A stretch of DNA of 64,000 nt from Mycolicibacterium mengxianglii (lineage in GTDB: Bacteria; Actinomycetota; Actinomycetes; Mycobacteriales; Mycobacteriaceae). Location: positions 1,984,001-2,048,000 of the forward strand of contig NZ_CP065373.1 of the NCBI RefSeq assembly GCF_015710575.1, in the 5' to 3' direction. This document shows positions 57,142 to 64,000 of this stretch, one piece after another. Below the pieces are notes generated by a model. That model worked only from the letters and a program-made list of their open reading frames with translations. It was not told the origin of the DNA and ran no database searches. Position numbers and translations under genes: made by a program. Numbering within the stretch: the first letter of the stretch is position 1; the number at the start of each line of letters is the position of its first letter.

Positions 57142-57939
57142 CTAGCGAGAATTCACCACGTCGAGCACATTCACCACATGGACGCGCACCCCGTACTCGG
57201 AAATGCGCTCGAGCTGTGCGGCGTCGGCGGTCGAGTCGGTCACCAGATGATCGAGCCGGTCCAGAGACGCCATCTTGGCCAGCGTCACCTTGCCGATCTT
57301 GGAGCCGTCGACGGCGACGATGACCCGCTGGGCGTTGGCGGCCATGGCAATTGCGGTCCGGGCCTCGGCTTCGTCGAAGGTCGTCGCACCCACTTCGGCG
57401 GACATGCCGTCGGCACCGAGGATCGCTGTGCCGACGGTGATCACCTGAAACGCATGCTCGGACATCGGGCCAACGGCCTCGAGGGAATTCGCCCGCACCA
57501 AACCACCGGTCATGATGACCTTCATGTGTGCGTCGACGGCGCAATTGGCCGCGATCGTCAGCGAATTGGTCACGATGGTCATATTGGGTCGGCCCTTCAG
57601 CGATTTCGCTACCTCACCGGTGGTCACGCCGCCGGTCAACGCGACGGCTTGCGGCCCGGGGGGCACCAGCGCCGCGGCATGCTGGGCGATCCGACGCTTG
57701 ATGGCAACCATCCGGTGGTCGCGTAGCCGCACCGGGATCTCACTGCCGCTGGGGTCCAGGGCCCGGGCGCCACCATGGGTCCGGACCAGTAAGCCCTGCT
57801 CTTCGAGTTCGCTCAGGTCCCGGCGCAGCGTCGCAGGGGAGACGTTCAGTTTCCGGCACAGTTCGTGCGAGTCGACGTCGCCGCGGTCACGCAGCAGGGA
57901 CAACACTTCTCGCATGCGGTCGGTGCGTTTGATCGACAA
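57142..57939 (-). CDS. DeoR family transcriptional regulator (AgaR-like)
   Basis: 265 residues, ATG 57939. DeoR helix-turn-helix: VLSLLRDRGDVDSHELCRKL, NVSPATLRRDLSELEEQGLL, RTHGGA; then the sugar-isomerase-like effector domain (VALTGGVTTGEVAKSLKGRP, MTIVTNSLTIAANC, GADGMSAEVGATTFDEAEAR). DeoR proteins sense phosphorylated sugars. Divergent from the aldolase operon starting at 58084, so it is the likely repressor; a tagatose- or galactosamine-phosphate is the probable inducer. Confidence 0.93.
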   Translation of the reverse strand: MSIKRTDRMREVLSLLRDRGDVDSHELCRKLNVSPATLRRDLSELEEQGLLVRTHGGARALDPSGSEIPVRLRDHRMVAIKRRIAQHAAALVPPGPQAVALTGGVTTGEVAKSLKGRPNMTIVTNSLTIAANCAVDAHMKVIMTGGLVRANSLEAVGPMSEHAFQVITVGTAILGADGMSAEVGATTFDEAEARTAIAMAANAQRVIVAVDGSKIGKVTLAKMASLDRLDHLVTDSTADAAQLERISEYGVRVHVVNVLDVVNSR

Positions 57940-57977
57940 CGCTCCTCACCCCCGATGATAGGAACGATCAGTTTTCC

Positions 57978-58040
57978 TGAGCGTTTCTCCGCTTTCCGTT
58001 GCGCGTTATGAGCGATCTTCCCATGATCAACCCATGCTCA
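57978..58040. promoter_or_regulatory. Repeated TGAGCG boxes in the DeoR-aldolase divergent region
   Basis: TGAGCG occurs at 57978-57983 and 58009-58014, 31 bases apart (about three helical turns), with an inverted TGCTCA at 58035-58040. DeoR proteins often bind spaced direct or inverted repeats; these are candidate boxes only. Confidence 0.3.
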
Positions 58041-58083
58041 ATCAAGTTCTCCATCCGGCTCGCGGCTCCCGGCGGTCACCGGC

Positions 58084-58959
58084 GTGACCGTTGCCGCAAC
58101 ACCTGATCTCGTCGCGGCTGCCACCGCTGCCGGTACCGCCGTCCTTGCGTTCAACGTGGTCTCGATCGAACACGCCGAAGGGATCGCCGCCGGCGTCGAA
58201 CGGGCGGACTCCGCCGCGTTGCTGCAGATCAGTGAGAACACGATCGTCTTCCACGGGGGGCGGATCGCGCCGCTGCTGGCCGCGTGCGCGCAGATCGCCA
58301 CGGAATCCACGGCACCCCTGGGAATTCATCTGGATCATCTCCAGGACATGACGCTGCTCAGCGAGGCGATCAACACCGCCGCCGCCCTCGGGGCCGGCTC
58401 CATCATGATCGACGCCGCGCACCTGCCGTACCTGGCCAATATCGAGCGCACCCGCACGCTTGCCGGCGCCGCACACGCCGCCGGACTGTGGGTGGAAGCC
58501 GAACTGGGGGAGATCGGCGGTAAGGGTGGTGCCCACGCCCTGGGAGCACGCACGGATCCGGAGGAGGCGGCGGCCTTCGTCGCGGCGACGGGCGTGGATG
58601 CCCTCGCGGTGGCGGTGGGGAGCTCGCACGCGATGACCACCCGCGAAGCCCAGCTCGATCACGACCTCATCAGCCGGCTGGCCGGCAGCGTCCAGGTTCC
58701 GCTGGTCCTGCACGGGTCTTCCGGGGTGCCCGACGGTGATCTCCGCAGCGCCGTCGAAGCGGGCATCCGCAAGGTGAACGTGGGCACCGCGCTCAACATC
58801 GCGTTCACCGGTGCGGTTCGGGATGCCCTGTCGGCCAGTCCTTCTGCGCCGGATCCGCGGCCCTACCTGAAGGCCGGCCGGGAGGCCGTCAGTGACACGG
58901 TGGCCGCGCTGTGTCGTGTTGTTGCAGTGGCACCCGCCGGGAAGGTGGGGCCGTGGTGA
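58084..58959 (+). CDS. Class II ketose-bisphosphate aldolase, tagatose-1,6-bisphosphate type (KbaY/GatY-like)
   Basis: 291 residues from GTG 58084. Class II aldolase metal and catalytic motifs: FNVVSIEHAEGI, PLGIHLDHLQDM (catalytic Asp and zinc His), EAELGEIGGKGGAH (zinc Glu region), VAVGSSHAM (zinc His), VLHGSSGVPDGD and IRKVNVGTALN. It cleaves tagatose- or fructose-1,6-bisphosphate to DHAP and glyceraldehyde-3-phosphate. The immediate downstream partner is KbaZ-like, supporting the tagatose assignment. First gene of the operon. Confidence 0.88.
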   Translation: MTVAATPDLVAAATAAGTAVLAFNVVSIEHAEGIAAGVERADSAALLQISENTIVFHGGRIAPLLAACAQIATESTAPLGIHLDHLQDMTLLSEAINTAAALGAGSIMIDAAHLPYLANIERTRTLAGAAHAAGLWVEAELGEIGGKGGAHALGARTDPEEAAAFVAATGVDALAVAVGSSHAMTTREAQLDHDLISRLAGSVQVPLVLHGSSGVPDGDLRSAVEAGIRKVNVGTALNIAFTGAVRDALSASPSAPDPRPYLKAGREAVSDTVAALCRVVAVAPAGKVGPW

Positions 58960-60281
58960 GCCGGACACAGTTGATCAATCCGCTGCTGAACACCATTCAC
59001 CGACACAAGGCCGGTGAGCCTGTCGGTGTCTACTCGGTGTGCTCTGCCCACCCGACCGTCGTGCAGGCCGCGATCGAGCAAGCGGCCGCCGACGACGGGT
59101 ATGTGCTGATCGAAGCCACATCCAATCAGGTCGACCAGTTCGGCGGCTATACCGGTATGCGGCCGAGCGAATTCCGAGAGCAGGTCCTCGGGATCGCCGA
59201 CCGGTGTGGCTTCGCCCGCGAACGCGTGGTGCTCGGGGGAGATCACCTGGGCCCCAACCGTTGGCAACACCACCCCGCCGAAGAGGCGATGGCCCTGGCC
59301 GACGATCTGATCGCCGCCTACGTCGAAGCCGGATACACCAAGATCCACCTGGACTGCAGCATGTCGTGCGCCGATGACCCGGCCACCCTCACCGACGAGG
59401 TGGTCGCCGGCCGGTCGGCCAGGCTGCTGCGGGTCAGCGAAGAAACGGCCGACCGCCTCGGCCTGCCCGGCCCGGTGTACGTGATCGGCACCGAGGTGCC
59501 GGTACCCGGCGGCGCCCACGAAACGCTGGGTGGCCTCACCCCGACCCCCGCCGACCACGCCCGCCGGACGCTCGACGCGCACCGGGCAGCGTTCGCCGCG
59601 CTCGACATGGACCACGTGTGGCCCCGCGTCATCGCACTGGTGGTCCAACCTGGCGTGGAGTTCGACCACCGCGCTGTCTTCGACTACCAGCGCGGCGCCA
59701 CCGCAGAGTTGCGCCATGTCCTCGACGACCAGGACAACCTGGTGTTCGAAGCGCACTCCACCGATTACCAGCGGCCGGCGCAACTACGCGAACTCGTCGA
59801 AGACCACTGGGCGATCTTGAAAGTCGGCCCGGGGCTGACCTTCGCGCTGCGGGAAGCGTTGTTCGCGCTGGCCTACATCGAGACCGAACTCGTCGCCGCC
59901 CCGTTGCGGTCGAACCTGGTGGGTGTCATCGAGCGGCGCATGCTGGCCGCCCCTTCCTACTGGGAGGCGTACTACGAGGCGGGCTCGGAAGGGGACCCGT
60001 CCCCGTCCGCCCAACGCACCGCCCGCCGATACAGCTACAGCGACCGGCTCCGCTACTACTGGCCAGATCCTGACATCGAGTCGGCGCGAAAGACCCTGTT
60101 GGCCAACCTGCGCCGCACCGCCATTCCCATGCCGTTGATCAGCCAGTTCCTGCCCGGTCAGTACCACCGGATCCGCGGGGGCCGCCTGAGCGCCGACCCG
60201 CAGGCTCTGGTTGTCGACCGGGTTCGTGATGCCCTTCGCCCCTACGCCCATGCCTGCTCGACCACTGGAGACCTCCGATGA
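58956..60281 (+). CDS. Tagatose-1,6-bisphosphate aldolase subunit KbaZ/GatZ-like
   Basis: 441 residues from GTG 58956, overlapping the aldolase stop (a GTG one codon earlier is also possible). KbaZ/GatZ family throughout: GVYSVCSAHPTVVQAAIEQA, LIEATSNQVDQFGGYTGMRP, LGGDHLGPNRWQHHPAEEAM, HLDCSMSCADDP, IGTEVPVPGGAHE, ILKVGPGLTFALREALFALA. In E. coli this subunit is required for full activity and stability of KbaY/GatY. Length matches the family (about 420-430). Confidence 0.93.
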   Translation: MSRTQLINPLLNTIHRHKAGEPVGVYSVCSAHPTVVQAAIEQAAADDGYVLIEATSNQVDQFGGYTGMRPSEFREQVLGIADRCGFARERVVLGGDHLGPNRWQHHPAEEAMALADDLIAAYVEAGYTKIHLDCSMSCADDPATLTDEVVAGRSARLLRVSEETADRLGLPGPVYVIGTEVPVPGGAHETLGGLTPTPADHARRTLDAHRAAFAALDMDHVWPRVIALVVQPGVEFDHRAVFDYQRGATAELRHVLDDQDNLVFEAHSTDYQRPAQLRELVEDHWAILKVGPGLTFALREALFALAYIETELVAAPLRSNLVGVIERRMLAAPSYWEAYYEAGSEGDPSPSAQRTARRYSYSDRLRYYWPDPDIESARKTLLANLRRTAIPMPLISQFLPGQYHRIRGGRLSADPQALVVDRVRDALRPYAHACSTTGDLR

Positions 60282-61420
60282 CCGCGACACCCATTCCCGC
60301 CCAAGAAGACGGCGGCGCCACGATCCTCGAGATCGGCCAGCAGCCCGACGCGTGGCGGGAGGTCGCCGCGACCATCGACGACCACGCGGTCGCATTCCTG
60401 CGGGACGTCACCAGTAGGCCGGACCTGCGGGTCATCCTGACCGGTGCAGGCAGTTCCGCATTCGCGGGCACCATCGCCGCCCCGGCACTGCGTCGTCACC
60501 TGAGCCGTCACGACCGACACGCTCGCGTCGAGGCCATCCCCACCACGAGCATCGTGGCCAGCCCGCTGGATCACCTGGAGCCGCACACTCCGACACTGCT
60601 CATCTCCTTCGGCCGGTCGGGCAACAGCCCCGAGAGTCTGGCCACCACTGCGCTGGCCGACGAACTGGTCGACGACATCTGGCATCTCATCCTCACCTGC
60701 GACCGCGACGGCGAGCTCGGCCGCGCCCACACCGGGCGGGTGAACTCGTTGGTGGTCTACATGCCGGCGCGCACCAACGACACCGGCTTCGCCATGACAT
60801 CGAGCCTGACGTCGATGCTGCTGTCGTGTCTGTTGATGCTCGGTGACACCGATCGCCGCGACGTCGAGGCGCTGGCTCAGGCCGCGCAGTACGTCATCGA
60901 CCGGCAAGCCGACATCCGGTCGCTGGCTCAGGCCAAGAAGCAACGATTCGTTTATCTCGGCAGTGGCCCCTTGGTGGGTCTGGCTCGCGAATCAGCGCTC
61001 AAGCTCCTGGAATTGACCGCCGGTGAGGTGGTCACCTACTTCGACTCCCCGCTGGGATTCCGGCACGGTCCCAAGTCCGTGCTCGACGCGGACACCCTTG
61101 CCGTGGTGTACCTGTCCACTGACACCCATACCCGGCGCTATGACCTGGACATGGTGGCCGAGATCCGCGGACAACTGGGCACCGAGAGCGTCGTCGTGCT
61201 CAGCACCGAGCCGGTCCCCGACGACCTGGGGCCCGCGGTGGTGCTCCCCGGACTGGTCGGTCTGGACGACTCGACGGTCGCCGTGGTCTACCTGGTATTC
61301 GCCCAGTACCTGGCCTTGTTCACCTCACTGGAGTACGGGAAGACACCGGACAATCCTTTCCCCGCAGGCGAAGTGAGCCGCGTCGTGCGGGGCGTCACGA
61401 TCTACCCGATGGAACGGTGA
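60278..61420 (+). CDS. SIS-domain sugar-phosphate isomerase/deaminase (AgaS-like)
   Basis: 380 residues; ATG 60278 overlaps the previous stop (ATGA). Two SIS domains: VILTGAGSSAFAGTIAAPAL, LISFGRSGNSPESLATTALA, then FVYLGSGPLVGLARESALKL, LELTAGEVVTYFDSPLGFRH, GPKSVL. AgaS converts galactosamine-6-phosphate to tagatose-6-phosphate with loss of ammonia. Its place directly after KbaY/KbaZ repeats the E. coli aga gene set and suggests galactosamine or a related amino sugar as the carbon source. Confidence 0.9.
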   Translation: MTATPIPAQEDGGATILEIGQQPDAWREVAATIDDHAVAFLRDVTSRPDLRVILTGAGSSAFAGTIAAPALRRHLSRHDRHARVEAIPTTSIVASPLDHLEPHTPTLLISFGRSGNSPESLATTALADELVDDIWHLILTCDRDGELGRAHTGRVNSLVVYMPARTNDTGFAMTSSLTSMLLSCLLMLGDTDRRDVEALAQAAQYVIDRQADIRSLAQAKKQRFVYLGSGPLVGLARESALKLLELTAGEVVTYFDSPLGFRHGPKSVLDADTLAVVYLSTDTHTRRYDLDMVAEIRGQLGTESVVVLSTEPVPDDLGPAVVLPGLVGLDDSTVAVVYLVFAQYLALFTSLEYGKTPDNPFPAGEVSRVVRGVTIYPMER

Positions 61421-61426
61421 CCGGCC

Positions 61427-62407
61427 ATGACCTACTATCTCGGCGTTGACGGCGGCGGTTCCAAAACCGCTTTTGCGCTGATCGACAGCGACGGCCACAT
61501 CGTGGCGCGTGCGATGGCGCCGAGCTCGTACTACTTCAACCAGGGCATCGGCGTCGTGGAACGTGTTCTACACCAAGGTATTTCCGCGACCACCGATACG
61601 GCGGGCATCACCGCCTCCGACGTCGACTTCGCGTTCTTCGGCCTGCCCGGGTACGGCGAGGCCAGCGCTGACATCGAAGCGCTGAACGCCGTTCCCAGGC
61701 AGATCCTGGGTCATGACCGCTACGCCTGCGACAACGACATGGTGTGCGGGTGGGCGGGCTCATTGGCCGGGGAAGACGGCATAAACGTCATCTGCGGTAC
61801 CGGGTCGATGACCTATGGGGAACGCCTCGGCACCGGACGCCGCGTCGGTGGCTGGGGCGAACTGTTCGGCGACGAGGGTTCGGCGTACTGGGTTGCCACC
61901 CAAGGACTCAACGCGTTCAGCCGGATGAGCGACGGCAGGCTGGCGCGCGGGCCCCTCTACGACCTGGTCAGGCGTCGCCTGCAGCTCACCAGCGACCTGG
62001 ACGCGGTGGGCCTGGTCATCGAACAATGGGGCGGCAATCGCGGTTCCATCGCCGCATTGGCAACCACGGTGTGCGAAGCGGTTCGAGAGGGCGACATGGT
62101 GGCCGCCGGCATCGTCGACGCCGCCGCCGGTGAGCTGGTGCAGCTGGTCGAGACCACCAGGGTGTTGGTCGGCTTCGGCGAACACGACCGTGTTCCGGTG
62201 TCATATTCCGGCGGAATGTTCTCTGACACCGGCTTTCTCGACATCTTCCGTCGATCTTTGGAACGACTTGCCGTCAAGTACGACCTGCAGATACCTGTCC
62301 TCGATCCTGCGGTGGGCGCCGCGCTGTATGCGGCCAAACGCAGCGGTCACCCACTGTCTGCCATTGCTCTGGATCAACTTCGAACACGTGAGGTGACGTC
62401 ACCATGA
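61427..62407 (+). CDS. BadF/BcrA-type sugar kinase (N-acetylhexosamine kinase-like)
   Basis: 326 residues, ATG 61427. ASKHA ATPase motifs: YYLGVDGGGSKTAFALIDSD (phosphate 1), FAFFGLPGYGEAS, ACDNDMVCGWAGSLAGEDGI, NVICGTGSMTYGE (phosphate 2), GGWGELFGDEGSAYWV and VSYSGGMFSD (adenosine). This is the eukaryotic-type N-acetylglucosamine kinase group. In an operon without PTS genes it most likely phosphorylates the imported hexosamine at C6, replacing the PTS step of the E. coli aga pathway. Confidence 0.9.
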   Translation: MTYYLGVDGGGSKTAFALIDSDGHIVARAMAPSSYYFNQGIGVVERVLHQGISATTDTAGITASDVDFAFFGLPGYGEASADIEALNAVPRQILGHDRYACDNDMVCGWAGSLAGEDGINVICGTGSMTYGERLGTGRRVGGWGELFGDEGSAYWVATQGLNAFSRMSDGRLARGPLYDLVRRRLQLTSDLDAVGLVIEQWGGNRGSIAALATTVCEAVREGDMVAAGIVDAAAGELVQLVETTRVLVGFGEHDRVPVSYSGGMFSDTGFLDIFRRSLERLAVKYDLQIPVLDPAVGAALYAAKRSGHPLSAIALDQLRTREVTSP

Positions 62408-63348
62408 CCGCTCCGAATACCACCGGCACTCGCAGCTGGATCTTCTATGCCGCGCTCCTGATCCTGTTCTGGGGTGTCTGGGGCGCGTTCTCCGCCCTGC
62501 CTGCAACAAAGTACGGCTACCCCGACGAGATGATCTACAGCATCTGGGCGTTGACGATGATCATCCCGGCAGCGTTCGCTCTGCGTGGGCAACGCTTCGA
62601 CCGGCGCCCACAAGCCGCGATCTACGGCCTGCTGATCGGTCTGACCGGCGCGGGCGGTCAGCTCCTGCTCTTCCAGGCGCTGACCATGGGACCTGCCTAC
62701 CTGATCTTCCCGATCGTGTCGATCTCGCCGGCGATCACTGTCATCATGGCCATGGTGCTACTGCGCGAACGCATCTCGAAGCTCGCGGCTGTCGGCCTGG
62801 TCGCTGCCTTGGCCGCCATCGTGCTCTTCAGTGTGACCAGCGCCGAGTCCGACGGATCGACCGGCCCGTGGCTGCCCCTTGCCATCGGTATCTGCATAGC
62901 CTGGGGGGTGCAGGCGTACTTCATGCGCAAGACCGCCACCATCGGCGTGAACGAGGCCACCACATTCGGCTGGATGGCGATCAGTGCCATCATCCTGATC
63001 CCGGTCGCGCTGTTCTCCCTCGGCGGGCTGCCTCTCGACTTCCCCTGGCAGGCACCGGTATTGACTGCCGGAACCCAGCTCCTCAACGCCGTCGGCGCGC
63101 TCTTTCTGGTGATGGCACTGAGCCGCGGCAAAGCCACCATCGTCGCACCCATCACCAATGCGTTGGCGCCGGCACTGACGATCGTGGTCTCGCTCATCGC
63201 CTACCAGACCCTGCCATCACCCTACGGCGCGGTGGGCATCGCGCTGGCACTCATCGGCTCGACACTGATGGTCTACAGCGACGAGAAGCGGGGCGAGGCA
63301 CCGACGGCCGCCGTTCTGACGCCGGCGACGACACGGCAGTCGAAATGA
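62404..63348 (+). CDS. DMT/EamA-superfamily transporter
   Basis: 314 residues; ATG 62404 overlaps the kinase stop. Ten hydrophobic helices in two EamA-like halves: WIFYAALLILFWGVWGAFSA, ALTMGPAYLIFPIVSISPAI with VIMAMVLLRERISKLAAVGL, and ALSRGKATIVAPITNALAPA with GAVGIALALIGSTLMVYSDE. The two-repeat pattern with a conserved RE after helix 4 is typical. Placement suggests uptake of the operon's sugar, although DMT proteins are often exporters. Confidence 0.88.
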   Translation: MTAPNTTGTRSWIFYAALLILFWGVWGAFSALPATKYGYPDEMIYSIWALTMIIPAAFALRGQRFDRRPQAAIYGLLIGLTGAGGQLLLFQALTMGPAYLIFPIVSISPAITVIMAMVLLRERISKLAAVGLVAALAAIVLFSVTSAESDGSTGPWLPLAIGICIAWGVQAYFMRKTATIGVNEATTFGWMAISAIILIPVALFSLGGLPLDFPWQAPVLTAGTQLLNAVGALFLVMALSRGKATIVAPITNALAPALTIVVSLIAYQTLPSPYGAVGIALALIGSTLMVYSDEKRGEAPTAAVLTPATTRQSK

Positions 63349-64000
63349 AACCCACCATCGTCATCATCGGGGCGGGCAGCGTGGAGTTCACCCGCGAACT
63401 CCTCGGCGACATCTTCTCCTTTCCCGAACTCGGGGCCGTGCGGGTGGTGTTACACGACATCAACACCGAACGCCTGGAGACCGCGGAGGCGATCGCGCAT
63501 GCCACCGCCCGCGAAACCGGGGCCACCCCCGAGGTGGTTGTCTCCCCGGACCGCCGTCGGGCTCTCGAGGGCGCGCACTACGTCATCAACGTCATCGCCG
63601 TCGGCATGCACGAGGCGACGGTGCGTGATTTCGACATCCCCGCCCGGTTCGGTCTCAACCAGACCATCGGCGACACCATCGGAATCGGCGGCATTTTCCG
63701 TGGGCTGCGGACGTTTCCGGTGCTCGCCGGGATCGCCCGCGATATGCAGGACGTCTGCCCCGACGCCTGGCTGTTGAACTACACCAACCCGATGGCCATG
63801 AACGTCACGTTCCTGCGCCGCGTCGCGCCGCAACTGAAGGTGCTCGGGCTGTGCCACTCGGTGTACTGGACGATGGTGGGCCTCTGCGAGATCGTCGGGG
63901 TGCCTTATGACGAGGTGTCCTACTGGTCGGCCGGCGTCAACCACCAAGCCTGGGTTCTCAAGTGGGAGCGCGGCGGCCAGGACCTGTATCCGCTGCTGGA
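63345..64000 (+). CDS. Glycoside hydrolase family 4 protein, alpha-galactosidase MelA-like (3' end outside window)
   Basis: 218 residues visible from ATG 63345 (ATGA overlap); the frame is open at the right edge. NAD-dependent GH4 motifs: IVIIGAGSVEFTRELLGDIF (Rossmann), LHDINTERL, RFGLNQTIGDTIGIGGIFRG, LLNYTNPMAMNV, VLGLCHSVYWT (Mn2+ Cys/His) and AGVNHQAWVLKWE. Spacing and motifs follow E. coli MelA closely (QTIADTLGPGGI, NYVNPMAMN, GLCHSV). GH4 enzymes cleave alpha-glycosides by an NAD/Mn redox mechanism. Suggests that the operon's natural substrate is an alpha-galactoside or alpha-galactosaminide, hydrolysed after import. Confidence 0.92.
   Translation, partial: MKPTIVIIGAGSVEFTRELLGDIFSFPELGAVRVVLHDINTERLETAEAIAHATARETGATPEVVVSPDRRRALEGAHYVINVIAVGMHEATVRDFDIPARFGLNQTIGDTIGIGGIFRGLRTFPVLAGIARDMQDVCPDAWLLNYTNPMAMNVTFLRRVAPQLKVLGLCHSVYWTMVGLCEIVGVPYDEVSYWSAGVNHQAWVLKWERGGQDLYPLL

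Overview
This window is high-GC DNA from an actinomycete, almost certainly a rapidly growing member of the Mycobacteriaceae (Mycolicibacterium-like). The evidence is direct: mycothiol ligase MshC, the proteasomal ATPase Mpa with a C-terminal QYL tail, two MTB12-like secreted or lipoprotein antigens, a 13E12-type HNH protein, and a gene order that, as I recall M. tuberculosis H37Rv, follows Rv2141c-Rv2140c and then Rv2139 (pyrD) to Rv2115c (mpa) in inverted orientation. Many genes start with GTG or overlap by ATGA/GTGA.

Layout. 1-9.5 kb: the 3' end of zwf coupled to a GH15 glucosidase; a PknH-sensor-like lipoprotein; a divergent TetR/SDR pair; a flavin-enzyme stub cut off by an IS21-type istA remnant; an epoxide-hydrolase-like enzyme; a Nudix hydrolase; a UvrA paralogue. 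9.5-11.2 kb: a type III polyketide synthase with an ICMT-like methyltransferase. 11.57 kb: tRNA-Leu(GAG). 11.8-13.6 kb: an M20 peptidase and a PEBP protein (conserved core).

13.7-27.1 kb is an accessory block inserted between the Rv2140c and pyrD homologues. It holds an HNH/DUF222 protein, a tightly overlapping operon under a GntR/UTRA regulator (inositol-phosphatase-like enzyme, small membrane protein, SSS symporter, ureido/carbamoyl amidohydrolase, amidase, two APH/choline-kinase-like kinases), then a TPP riboswitch driving a YkoE-D-C thiamine-precursor ECF transporter with a P-loop kinase of unknown function at its end.

27-53.8 kb is conserved mycobacterial core: pyrD, a DUF5703 protein, lppL, uppP, a histidine phosphatase, DUF3090, an SCO1664-type protein, cysQ, mshC, a PAC2 protein, metH (preceded by a good candidate SAH riboswitch), hisE-hisG, a DUF4126 protein, a disulfide oxidoreductase, a RecB-like nuclease, trmI, DUF503, lppK, an MTB12-like protein and mpa, closed by a 23-bp-arm palindromic terminator.

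53.9-64 kb is accessory again: a broken esterase, a flavin monooxygenase with a divergent TetR regulator, and a DeoR-controlled amino-sugar/galactoside operon (tagatose-bisphosphate aldolase KbaY/KbaZ-like pair, AgaS-like SIS isomerase, BadF-type sugar kinase, DMT transporter, MelA-like GH4 glycosidase) that runs off the right edge. The two best candidates for undescribed biology are the GntR/kinase/amidase operon and the PTS-free aga-like operon. All functions are inferred from motifs and neighbours; no database search was run.
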